DNA of 64,000 bases from Impatiens glandulifera (taxonomy: Eukaryota > Streptophyta > Magnoliopsida > Ericales > Balsaminaceae): positions 20,765,819-20,829,818 of the forward strand of contig NC_061868.1 of assembly GCF_907164915.1 (NCBI RefSeq). The letters are read 5' to 3'. Positions 23,576 to 32,988 of this stretch are shown one piece after another (the stretch's first letter is position 1; each line of letters begins with the position of its first letter). The notes beneath the pieces are model-generated. The model saw nothing but the letters and a program-made list of their open reading frames with translations. It did no database searches and had not been told where the DNA came from. The position numbers and the translations under genes are program-made.

Positions 23576-24846
23576 ACCAGTTTGAGAGTAAAAACGTCTG
23601 GTACCTAGTTCCTAGACCGAAAGATCAATCGGTCATAGGAACAAGATGGGTATTTAGAAATAAACTCAATGAAGACGGTTGAACAAAGCACTATACGGTT
23701 TAAAGCAAGCTCAACCATGTATACCGGTTGAACAAAGCACTATACGGTTTAAAGCAAGCTCCTAGAGCCTGGTATGATACACTAACCACATTTTTGTTAA
23801 AACATGATTTCACCATCGGTTCGGTGGACAAAACATTATTTAAATTTGAGAAAAAGGAACATATCTTACTTGTTCAAATATATGTAGATGATATCATCTT
23901 CGGTTCAACCGATCCTAAACTATGTGATAAATTCTCAACCTTGATGACTAATAAATTTGAAATGAGTATGATGGGAGAATTAAGTTTCTTCCTAGGTCTT
24001 CAGGTTAAGCAACTCGAAGAAGGAACCTTCATAAGCCAACCCAAGTATACTAAGGGACTTCTAAAGAAATTTGGGATGGACACGTGCTCCTCAGCCGCTA
24101 CTCCAATGAGCTCATCGGTCAAACTGGACAAGGATGATGACGGTCAAGCATTACACATAACAGCTTACCAAGAAATCATCAGTTCTCTTCTATACCTGAC
24201 AGCAAGTAGACCGGACATACTATTTGCGGTCGGTGTGTGTGGAAGATTCCAGGCTAATCCAAAACAGTCTCACTACACAGTCGCAAAGCGAATCTTGAAA
24301 TACCTAAAGGGAACTCCTGAAGTCGGTTTGTGGTATCCAAAGGACTCATCCTTCAACCTCACAAGTTACTCAGATGCAGATTATGTAGGTTGTAAAGTTG
24401 ATAGAAAAAGCACCAGCGGAACATGCCAATTCCTAGGTGATCGGCTTGTTTCATGGCACAACAAGAAACAGACATTACTGGCCACATCAACCGCAGAAGC
24501 TGAATATCTGGCAGCCGGAAGTTGCTGTTCACAACTTCTTTGGATCCAACAACAATTGAAGGACTTCGGTATCACAGCCGAAGAGTCTCCAATTTTCTGT
24601 GATAATACAAGTGCCATAGCAATAACCTACAATCCGGTTATACACTCTAGAACCAAGCACATTGACATAAGGCACCACTTCATTCGGGAACATGTCATGC
24701 TGAAGCATATCCGGCTGGAATACGTATCAACAGAACAACAAGTAGCCGATATCTTTACAAAGCCTTTGCAGGAAGCTAAGTTTTCTCAATTCAGACTCAC
24801 ACTCGGTTTAACCGATATTAGTCAGATTATTCCTAAAAATGTTTAG
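23576..24846 (+). pseudogene. Element 1 reverse transcriptase (N-terminal half deleted) and RNase H
   Basis: RT begins with VWYLVPRPKDQSVIGTRWVF and NKLNEDG, then jumps directly to VYRLNKALYGLKQAPRAWY. About 80 residues normally between these, including the first catalytic Asp of the QMDVKTAFLNG-type motif, are absent. At the join a 36-base segment, starting GGTTGAACAAAGC, occurs at 23679-23714 and again at 23726-23761. The frame from 23728 is open for 372 codons. It has YVDDIIFGSTD at 23881-23913, then the RNase H landmarks YSDADYVGCKVDRKSTSG, STAEAEYLAAG, FCDNTSAIAI, SRTKHIDIRHHFIREH and VADIFTKPL. The polymerase cannot be active without the deleted segment; RNase H looks intact. Confidence 0.9.
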
Positions 24847-25285
24847 AAAGGAAATCGGTTCTAACAGACAAAACCGATAGTTCCTCCTAAATTGTCGGAT
24901 TCCAAATTCACCAAGGTATCTATGGAAGAACCGCTTTGTCTATCAGTTAGAGTAAACCGACCGGTTACTTAGTGCATGCACCAATTAACCGCATCGGAAC
25001 GAATGACTGAAAACTAACCGGCTTGGAAATAGTTTACTTCGGACTATTTGGCCTCCAAACAAAAGTGGAATAATTATATGTGTTTAAACTTATCTGTTCT
25101 GAAAAACTACCTTTTCAAAGTAAAACGGCCATACCTCAAAAGACGTGAAGATATGATATCTTTCATCGTCCAGGCCTATGACCCACATCCTAGGTTATAG
25201 ACATGCTTATTTCATGCAAAATGTTTTATCCTTTGGTTAATAGACGTTATTACCTGCAACATACTGGATAATACTATCATCCCTT
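24847..25285. other. Element 1 pol-to-accessory spacer
   Basis: Non-coding stretch after the pol stop, rich in CCGGTT/AACCG motifs at its start and AT-rich toward the promoter of accessory ORF 1. Nothing else is recognised. Confidence 0.5.
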
Positions 25286-25359
25286 CACTAATATATAAGT
25301 TAGGCAAACCTTAAACAAAACAATCACAAGCTACAACTTATTCTCTTACTAAGACAAAA
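25286..25359 (+). promoter_or_regulatory. internal promoter P1 of accessory ORF 1
   Basis: TATATAAG at 25292-25299, followed 61 bases later by the ORF's ATG, with an A/C/T-rich leader ending GACAAAAATG. This layout (TATA, short pyrimidine-rich leader, ATG) recurs before every accessory ORF in the nest, which supports a polymerase II promoter inside the element. Confidence 0.5.
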
Positions 25360-26103
25360 ATGTCTCAGTTTCCAAACATCCTTCAAGTGGATTTCGATTC
25401 AGCTCAAGGCATTGAGCATTATGAAGTCTTCAAGATGATTAAGTCACTTGAAGACACCGGTCTCAAACACTTCCTAGATGACAAACATGTCATCTTCCCA
25501 GAAACAGTCCTGAAATTCTTCTATAATGCCAGAGTCATTCGAGGTAATCCTCACTTCGACACCCACATTCAGTCCAAGGTGGGAGGAACTGTGTTCGATT
25601 TCACAGAAAGTGATTTTTCTAGATGCTTCGACCTTCCGAAGCAAGGGCTCACCGATCTGACCGTTCCGGCTGAACTAAAGGCCGAAATAGCCTTAAGCTT
25701 TGCTCGGTCAAACCACCCGGTCAATGACAACGGTGCAAGGTCATCGCTGAGAGCTGAGTACCAGCTTCTCAACGATGTCATCGGTCGAGGCATCCTAGGA
25801 AAGGATGTAACAAATACCTACTGCACCGCAATTTTCAACATGATGTCCGCCATAACCACGGGTACGCCAGTCAACTGGTCAAGGGTGCTGTTTGATGTCC
25901 TAATCTGGATGATCGGCATTCGTGCAATCGGTCTCGTTCCCTAGATAAGTTGTCTACTTCTGGAACTTGGAGTTCCACTCTGTCCGGGAGAAGGGTTGAA
26001 CCAGGCACAGGTCATTACCAAAGAGGTTACCGACTCATTCTATGAGCGGTTTGAGAAAGCCTGGAAGAAGAAGAACCGCCACATCAACTGCAACGGACAT
26101 TAA
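25360..26103 (+). pseudogene. Element 1 accessory ORF 1
   Basis: A 248-codon frame interrupted by one TAG (25942-25944). It belongs to a family found six times in this nest. Family marks seen here: an N-terminal QVDFDS segment, then FFYNARVIRGNPHF, VGGTVFDFTESDFSRCFDLP and GLTDL, a charged stretch with SSLRAEYQLLNDVI (residues about 125-140), and VNWSRVLFD near residue 170. The TAG falls in the position of GYAxQI in relatives, so it is probably a mutated Gln codon. Beyond it the frame continues in register to a basic tail (YERFEKAWKKKNRHINC). It lacks the long coiled-coil C-terminal part of ORF 3. No catalytic motif is visible; the function is unknown. By position after pol it is comparable to extra ORFs of Sireviruses. 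I see no signal peptide or membrane helix. Confidence 0.75.
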
Positions 26104-26455
26104 GTCACTCCTTCTTACAACTGGTCATTTTGCTGTACGCACCGGTTGTATCAATGTCTAACTCTATCATGATAATCTCGGCTTAGTCTATGATATTTTC
26201 GGTTTTAATTACTCACTTTCGGTTTCTTGTACTATCCTTCATTAATGATAAGTTAATTTTAACTTCCAACCATATGAGTAATTACTATCTAACAAGATCA
26301 GTTACTTTCCAACTAGATTCCTCACCTCGAGCTCCGCAACCAGTCAAAAGTAACTCCTTCCCAAGGAGTTTTGGAAACATAAATATTCTTTTCATTAATG
26401 AGACAAAACTGAATTTCAACATTAAATGTTGCAATTTTCCTTCCAATTTCACATC
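26104..26455. other. spacer between accessory ORFs 1 and 2
   Basis: AT-rich DNA. No reading frame of note. It runs up to the TATA box of the next ORF. Confidence 0.45.
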
Positions 26456-26540
26456 TATATAAGGAACCCCACCTTATCAACTTAACACATCTCAAAACCA
26501 AAAATTCTTGAACTCTCTCTCTCTTGGCAAATCTTGAATC
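26456..26540 (+). promoter_or_regulatory. internal promoter P2 of accessory ORF 2
   Basis: TATATAAGG at 26456-26464, preceded by CCAATTTCACATC, then a leader with the pyrimidine run CTCTCTCTCTTGG (about 26514-26526), then ATG at 26541. The AATTTCAC just before the TATA recalls the TTTCAC preceding the TATA in the LTRs. Confidence 0.5.
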
Positions 26541-27242
26541 ATGTAGAGTCGAACTCTAAGGAACTTCTTGAGCATCGATTTATATTCTTGCATGGAACAT
26601 TGGGACCTGGAAACAAAGGAGCTCATGTTTGAGTCCTTAATCGACACCAGTCTTCGGGATTTTTTCGAAGAATCCGGACCCATACTCATTCCGGACGTAA
26701 CCCAGTTTTTCAACAATGCCTCTATAAGAGGGGATTTCATCGTTTCCTCGGTGAGAGGTCGCTCTGTCTTTCTCGACGAGAGAGAATTCCCTAAAATGTT
26801 CAATCTGCCCACAAAAGGGTTTTCTGACTTCCCAACCCGGGTGGGAAGCACAGCAACCGAGTATTCGGTACTGTTCTCCGGAACCAAGGTGCCGGTAGAA
26901 AACTACGGGCTAAAAAACCGTCTTCGCCATCACATCCAGCTTCTCTACGAGATTGTCAACCGATCCATCATTTGCCAAACTCCGAACCAACACTACTGTA
27001 AGAGAGTGTTCAACATGATGACCTACATTGTCAGCAATACACCTATAAATTGGTCATCGGTCATCTTCCAAAACCTGAAGAAAATGGTCGAGACATAGAA
27101 AGGTCTCGGTTACGCTCCTCACCTCAGTCGACTCTTTCTCAAGTACCGTCCAGAATATGGACTAGGTACACCGGCATCCCCATCGAATGTTCTCGATAAG
27201 GATGGGGTGGAGGACAAACTCTCCAGAATAATCATTACATAG
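26541..27242 (+). pseudogene. Element 1 accessory ORF 2
   Basis: A 234-codon frame in the same family. The family-expected start, ATG at 26541, is followed immediately by TAG, and a second TAG is at 27096-27098. A shorter open frame could use the ATG at 26592 (169 codons). Marks: DLETKELMFESLIDTSLRDF, VTQFFNNASIRGDFIVSSV, GRSVFLDEREFPKMFNLP, KGFSDFP, LLYEIVNRSI, FNMMTYIVSNTPINWSSVIF and, after the second stop, GLGYAPHLSRLFL. The order and spacing match ORFs 1 and 3, so the three are paralogues that arose by duplication within the element lineage. The sequences have diverged strongly, so the duplication is old. Function unknown. Confidence 0.72.
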
Positions 27243-27540
27243 GTTGTAATTTTATTTCCTATATATTCTAAACCGATCAATGAATCGGTTTTTATCATGT
27301 ATCTTTCCTTTCAATGAATATCTAAATTTTAAGCTTGTTAACCGGGTCAAAATTCGAATAACCATCTATCTAAATAACCGGTTAATATCGATAAATCACT
27401 TCGTCGAAAATCCGGTTAATATCGAAAAACCGAATCCTCAAGGTTAATAAATCGCTTCATTTAAGAAACGGTTACAAGAAGAACCGACATATCACCGATT
27501 AGATAACCGAAATCAAAAGACCGCTCAAAGTCTTTGGAGG
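27243..27540. other. spacer between accessory ORFs 2 and 3
   Basis: Contains repeated AACCGGTTAATATCGA and AATCGCTTC motifs (27370-27470). No reading frame of note. It leads into the promoter of ORF 3. Confidence 0.45.
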
Positions 27541-27795
27541 GAAAACTCCCGTCCATCGCTTCCCGCCCATGGTTTCCCGCCCATGGTTTCCCGCTCAATG
27601 CTTTTGGAGGGAAAAATCCCGCCTAAATCATGATGGGACGGTTCGCGACGGTTGGAATTCCAAACCGCAACTATAAATAGGGTCCTTAGTCATTTTATTT
27701 CATTCTCACGCGAATCGGTTTACTCTCTCTAGCTCTCAGCTTCTTCAAACTCTCTCAAATCCTTATTCTCTTGTTTCTCGGTTTGATTATCCAAA
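27541..27795 (+). promoter_or_regulatory. internal promoter P3 of accessory ORF 3, with repeated E2F-like boxes
   Basis: CTATAAATAGGG (27671-27682) is a strong TATA box, followed by a long CT-rich leader (27721-27779) and ATG at 27796. About 80-110 bases upstream of the TATA are two exact TTTCCCGC boxes (27573-27580 and 27587-27594) and a near match, CTTCCCGC (27559-27566). They are spaced 14 bases apart, as part of a repeated CCCGCCCATGGTTT unit. TTTCCCGC is the consensus for E2F-DP factors. The neighbouring CTTTTGGAGGGAAA block (27601) is shared with promoter P5 of Element 3 (37201). Confidence 0.6.
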
Positions 27796-30429
27796 ATGGG
27801 TCGCGATTCAGTATTGTTCAAACATATCATCCAAGTCGATTTTGAGGAAATCCGGGCAAACGGTTCGGCTCCGGCAAAGCAGGTGTTATCTAGAATCTCC
27901 GAGTCCGACCTCGAATACTTTCTGGGCGGTCCATTCATACTATACCAGGATGCGGTTAACGAATTTTTCCGAACCGCATTCATCACCGGGGGATCAATAA
28001 TTGCAAACATCGGCGGTCAACAGCTCGAACTAACGGAGAAGTCGGTCGCTGAAATCCTACATCTACCATCCGAAGGGAGCAACCTCTCGGCGGCTTTAGA
28101 CGAAGAGACCTTCGAGGCAGCTTGCGAGGTTCTCTCGGAAACCGCGGTTCATGTCGAGATCTCCGAAAAGAAATCATCTCTTCGACCGGATTACAGACCG
28201 CTATGCGATATTTTCACAAAATCGGTCCAAGCAAGAGGGGGAAACTATGACAGTCTCACCCGAGCAAAGATCGAGATGCTTGCCGGTTTGGTCAACGACA
28301 TCAAAATAAACTGGGCTAAGGTAATCTTCAATAACCTATGTGAAATGGTGGATCCGGCTTCCACTCGGTCATGGGGATACGCCATCCCACTTGGGAAAAT
28401 CATGCGCCATCTCAACATCAACACCGGTCCTGGCGTCCTCCTCTCATCCAGCAAAATAATATAGTCTCAGCAATTCAAGGAGAGGAAAAGCAAAAGGAAG
28501 GCCTCCGGTTCTACAGGTGGCCGAAAGAAGAAGGCATCCGGTAAGAAAGCAGCTCCGGTAAAAGAAAAATCCGGAAGCAAGAAAGATAAACAACCAATCG
28601 GATCGGCTAATCCGATGTCCGACATCCCGGACACTGAAGAATCGGCATCCAGCTCTGGCCGAACAGATTCACAACATACCGGAGGGGTCAGTCCGGTAAG
28701 GGGAAAGGACCGATAGTCGAGGGACAATCGGTTAGTCATGATAATGCTGATACCGGTTCGGACGGACTTGGGAGGAAGATGACAACGCTGATGATGACAA
28801 CCGAAAAACGGTCGAGGATCTTGTCAGCAGAATCATGGACGAAATACATCAAGAAGCTAACGCGGCATCCGAAGTGTTCTGTCAATAGATCCGGCACCGG
28901 CATCAGTTATTCTACAAACACATGCTACCGGGTCTAACCGCTGGCCAGAAATTCGAAAAGTTGATGGAGATAGAGGAAGAGGTCATCAGCCTCACAAAGG
29001 CTCAAGATGTCACAACCGCCTTAGAACGATACACAATGATCGAACCACGTGCTCGGTTACAAAAGCTCACCGAACACATTCAACGCCTTCAAGAAAAAGC
29101 ATACTCCGGGGACACCGAACTCTAAAATTGAACTGTTGGTGTTGGAATTGCTTGCGGTCAAGGAAAGGGCACTGACCGAGGAGTTGGCGCAGCTTGAGGC
29201 GGTGCCCGAACACCAAGATACAACGAACTCATCGACTCCTGAGGATGTTGGCGGTCAGAATCTGACCGATGAAGAGCTATCCTCTCCTCCACCGGACCAG
29301 AACATCAACATAACCGAAGTAAGGACAGGTACACCTCCCAACGACCAGCGTGGATCTGTTCAAATCGGGGACTCGGAACCGGCCATATCGGAAGAAAGGG
29401 TCAAGACCCTAATTGAAGAGATTGTCAACGACGCGGTTCAGCCATGGAAGAAGAAAATCAAAGAAACCACGGCTAAAACCTTCGAGATGGCCGAAACGAC
29501 AAGGGATGATCTAAAGAAGGCGGTCGATCGAATCACGTCCGTTGAAACAAATTACGGTAATACGGATCAACTGTACGGCGGTCATCTTGATCGAACCAAG
29601 GCATTGGAGGCTATAACTCCGAAGTCATTCAAAAGGTAGTTGAGATGGAACGGTCTCAAGAAACGACCGATCAAAGATTGACAAAGGTCGAGGAGGACCT
29701 AGCGCAATCCGGTTCCCAATCCGGATCTGATCGTGAGAGGGTAACGACCCTTGAGGAAAAGAATGCCAAGCTTGAAGCCGATCTCAAGGCGGTCACTGAA
29801 CATGTGGCAGAATTAATAGCGGCTAAACTGGCTACCGATAAGGCAATAGAGGAGGCGAATTCTCTCGCGGCTCAGAAGCTCTAGGATGACCTGGACGAAC
29901 AAACCCGAAGATAGAAGGAAGCGGCAGCGGCCGATGCGAACATAGCCGGCCATATGCAAAACCTAGCGGTCAATGCACCGGCCATCGCAAAGACTATAGC
30001 GGCTCAACAAGCCAAAGACGCTGACCGGTTAAGGGCCCAACAAGAAATATATAATAAGTTCGTCAAGGCTCACAAGAAGTCCACGGCGGTTGCTTCTCCT
30101 TCCGTTTTCCGGTAACACGCAAACGAAAGGCTGCTTCGAGGAAGGCGGAGATCAAGGGATTATTGAACAGAGTCACTGATACGGTTGTTGAACTTCACTT
30201 TAACCCGGTTTTGCAAACCGATGACGATTTCGAAGAAGAGCCATAGCCGCCACTCAGAAAACAGCGAGGTCTCAATGTAGTTTCGATCCGATCGATCGGT
30301 CAACCGATCTCTACTCAAACCGGCATTTCAGGCGGTCAAGGATCCTCATCCGGGTCGGTTCAAGCGGACAAAGGAAAAATAGACGATGAATTGCTAGATC
30401 ATTTCCTGCCGTCCAGATCGAAGAAATAG
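27796..30429 (+). pseudogene. Element 1 accessory ORF 3 (long form)
   Basis: Starts MGRDSVLFKHIIQVDFEEI. The first 222 codons are open and form the family domain: VNEFFRTAFITGGSIIANIG, GQQLELTEKSVAEILHLPSE, SSLRPDYRPLCDIFTKSVQA, KINWAKVIFNNLCEMV and GYAIPLGKIMRHL. A TAG at 28462-28464 is followed in frame by a Lys/Arg-rich segment (KERKSKRKASG, GRKKKASGKK) that resembles a nuclear-localisation signal. After frameshifts near 28700 and 29100, long Glu/Lys/Ala-rich stretches follow (28922-29125, 29115-29639, 29645-29884) with heptad character, read as coiled coil. The end is DHFLPSRSKK and a stop at 30429. With lesions ignored, about 875 codons. Inference: a DNA- or particle-associated structural protein. 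No enzymatic motif is visible. Confidence 0.72.
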
Positions 30430-30530
30430 GGCTTTATTTACTATCTTTACTTATGCTTATTTCGGTTTTATATATATAGTATTTTGCCTTAGCTTATTTC
30501 GTATATATATAAAGTGATTTTTGGAAACCA

Positions 30531-30782
30531 GCCTACATTTGCTTTCTTACATGATTTTGAATATTTTAAATAAAATAATCAAAAAGGGAGAAATTGATAA
30601 GATAAAAGATAAAAATTTTCAAAATTTTTCTCAAAATTTTCCAAAATTTTTCGAAAAAATTCTCCCAAGTCAGTTTCTAAAAATCCGGCCAAATAAAATT
30701 CTTAAAAACAAAACCGGCCTACATTTAGATTCTTACATGATTTTGAATATTTTAAATAAAATAATCAAAAAGGGAGAAATTG
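30531..30782 (+). repeat. duplicated polypurine-tract region of Element 1
   Basis: A 65-bp block (CCTACATTT...AATAATCAAAAAGGGAGAAATTG) occurs at 30531-30597 and again at 30717-30782. The second copy abuts the 3' LTR, so its AAAAAGGGAGAAAT is the plus-strand priming tract; the first is an extra tract 186 bases upstream. Between them lies an A/T-rich stretch of TTTTCAAAATTTTT-type repeats. Confidence 0.85.
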
Positions 30783-31960
30783 TTAGATAAAATTAGATCG
30801 GTTAAATAAAACTTAACAAAAACAAATCCCTTGTGGAGGAACAGGCAAAGAATCGAACCGGTCAAAAAACTCAACCGGTTAAGAAACTCAACCGGTCAAG
30901 CAATCAAACCGACCAAAAACATGACCGAACAAGAAAGACAAGATCGGTCAAATCAGAAGGCCAGAATCAATTAAACAATCGGTCAATCAGAAACCACGGA
31001 AAAACCGGAAGTCATCCGGTTAACATAAATAACCGACCAGCATAAAAAGACACTTCGTGTATCTGTTGAGAATGATACCGAAGGAACAGACTGAGTATTG
31101 CCATATTCATACAAGTCTGAGGAAAGTCTGCAGGCCGCGGAAGATCGTCCTACAAGATCTTTCCACTCCAGGATAAATCAGAAAGGCAATCTTCCAGGTA
31201 TATGCAACTGTCCAACCGACAGTTGCCATATTGAGTAAAAGACAAACCTAGCCGGTTTGACCTACACATTGGAAGACTAGACCGCCAGGTCTGAATCACT
31301 GTACCTCTGCTCAACCAATCAGATTCAAGGAAATGAAATGTGACCGTTGGCACATTTCACCTATAAAAGAAGGAGCTGAAGAGGAATAAATGCGGGTTAC
31401 AAGTTCTGAATTTTCTACAGCCTAAGTAAAAGATTGTGTTCTATCTCTAGAAAAGCTTAAGCGCTTATTTGAAGTGTATTCTACAATTTCGGTTAAAATT
31501 GTACGGGTGTTATCGAGCAGGAAATAAGTCTCGATCGGATTGTATTTGTATTCCTTAGTGAATATCTTTCTCGCGGTTTCGAGAGGAAGGTGTGACGTAG
31601 GAGTTTTATCTCCGAACATCCATAAAAACCTGTATTGTTATTTACTTTCCGCCTAATTTACTTTATAACCGATCTGCACTAACCTACTAATACCGCTCCA
31701 ACCGAATTATTAAGCTCCAAAACCGACCCAGCAATCTCCAAACATGTCTTATTCAAATCCGGTTCTGCCTATCTCGTGTGTGTGCTGCTTCAACCTGAAA
31801 CAAACCACTTCCGCGCTTGAACTCTGTTCAAGGGTTTGTAACAGTTTGTGTAGTATTGAAACCCCGGTATTAATTTTTAACCGGATTAATCACCACCCTT
31901 TGAGTGAAACGCGCTAACCGGCCAGACCCCGGTCCGCCAGCCCCGACCTAGATCCTAACA
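30781..31960 (+). repeat. Element 1 3' LTR (complete)
   Basis: 1180 bp, TGTTAGATAAAATTAG to GATCCTAACA. U3 has the CCGGTT cluster. The core promoter is intact: palindrome GAAATGTG...CACATTTC at 31335-31358 and TATAAAAG at 31362-31369. U5 has GTGACGTAGGAG...CTCCGAACATCC at about 31592-31621. An antisense open frame of 65 codons (31422-31619) overlaps U5. It is followed by TAGTT, one mismatch from the GAGTT before the 5' LTR. Confidence 0.9.
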
Positions 31961-32757
31961 TAGTTAGACTGCACCGTCAAACTACGCATCCCATTAGACT
32001 ACCACGTCTAATGGAGTTAGACTACAACGTCTAACATCACTTCAGACTAATCTGAAGGAGTTAGACGCTAACGTCTAAGTTCATGTCTTTTAGATTTGTA
32101 CGTCTAACTACGTATTTATTAGACTTGTACGTCTAACTACGTATCTGTTAGACTTGCACGTCTAACTGCGTATCTATTAGATTTGCACGTCTAACTACGT
32201 ATCTGTTAGACTGACACGTCTAACTACCTATTTGTTAGACGGACACATCTAACTACGTATCTGTTAGACTGGCACGTCTAACTACGTCTCTGTTAGACTT
32301 GCACATCTAAATACGTATCTGTTAGACTAGCACGTCTAACTACATATCTGTTAAACTGGCACGTCTAACTACTTATCTGATAGACTGGCACGTCTAATTA
32401 CGTATCTGTTAGACTAGCACGTCTAACTACATATCTATTAGACTGGCCCGTCTAACTACGTATCTGTTAAACTGACACATCTAACTATGTATCTGTTAGT
32501 CTGGAACGTCTAACTACGTCTTTGTTAGACTTGCAAGTCTGACTATGTATCACGTCTAGTTAGCCTGCTTAGACCACATCTAACTAGCCAAATCTGATGC
32601 ACCTGCATAGAAACAATTAGACGGCTTAGCTTTATTCATATCTAAACATTATCAAAGCTTAATTGATTAAAATTTAGCACTTTTCTGTTAATTAATTTTT
32701 TACTTAGTTTTTCAAACAATTTCTTCTAAGTTAATTAACTCTTAATTTTTCCCAACA
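31961..32757 (-). repeat. Element 2 LTR, U3 part with hairpin array
   Basis: Continuation of the LTR cut at 17870. From 31961 to about 32560 it consists of imperfect 29-bp units of the form GTTAGAC(6)GTCTAAC followed by TACGTATCT, about 16 in regular order from about 32090, plus four or five looser ones before that. Each unit is self-complementary (7-bp stem, 6-base loop) and carries CACGTC and TACGTA cores. The minus-strand LTR start, TGTTGGGAAAAATTAAG, is at 32757 and is preceded on that strand by the purine tract AAAAATGGAGGAAAT (32758-32772). Confidence 0.8.
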
Positions 32758-32772
32758 ATTTCCTCCATTTTT

Positions 32773-32988
32773 ATGATTCAAGATAAATGATCAAAATTAG
32801 TTGAAAAATTTCCCTTTTTGATGATGTTAAAACTATGCAATCTGAAATAAAGCATTGTAAATACCCATCAAGTACCATCAAAACGATTCAAAAATATCCC
32901 AACATAAGTTAAAAACAAATACAAGTTTTTAAATCACCAACATAAGTTAAATCATAAGTTTTAAGATGAGATAAGCAAAGAAAGAGAT
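32773..32988. other. Element 2 3' untranslated spacer
   Basis: AT-rich, between the polypurine tract and the stop codon of Element 2's accessory ORF. Nothing recognised. Confidence 0.4.

Larger units (their letters stand above)
17871..31960 (+). mobile_element. Element 1: Sirevirus-like Ty1/copia retrotransposon with three accessory ORFs
   Basis: A 14.1-kb element with LTRs at 17871-18702 and 30781-31960, a primer-binding site, gag, a broken pol (protease, integrase, reverse transcriptase, RNase H) and a 5.1-kb post-pol region with three paralogous ORFs. The pol order and the RNase H wording (GCKVDRKSTSGTCQFLGDRL, AGSCCSQLLW) fit the Sirevirus (SIRE/Maximus) branch of copia, whose members often carry extra sequence after pol. 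It is inserted in Element 2's LTR and is itself split by a solo LTR at 21072-22350. A deletion in RT, stops in gag-pol and the damaged 5' LTR make it non-autonomous. The LTRs remain close in sequence outside the deletion, so the insertion is not very old. Confidence 0.85.

Noticed and set aside
25360..30429. Accessory ORFs as viral envelope-like or capsid genes
   Set aside because: No signal peptide, transmembrane helix or recognisable envelope or movement-protein motif is visible; only their position after pol invites the comparison.
31961..32580. 29-bp palindromic repeats resembling a CRISPR array
   Set aside because: Units are contiguous imperfect minisatellite copies with near-constant spacers, inside a plant LTR; there are no unique spacers and no cas genes.
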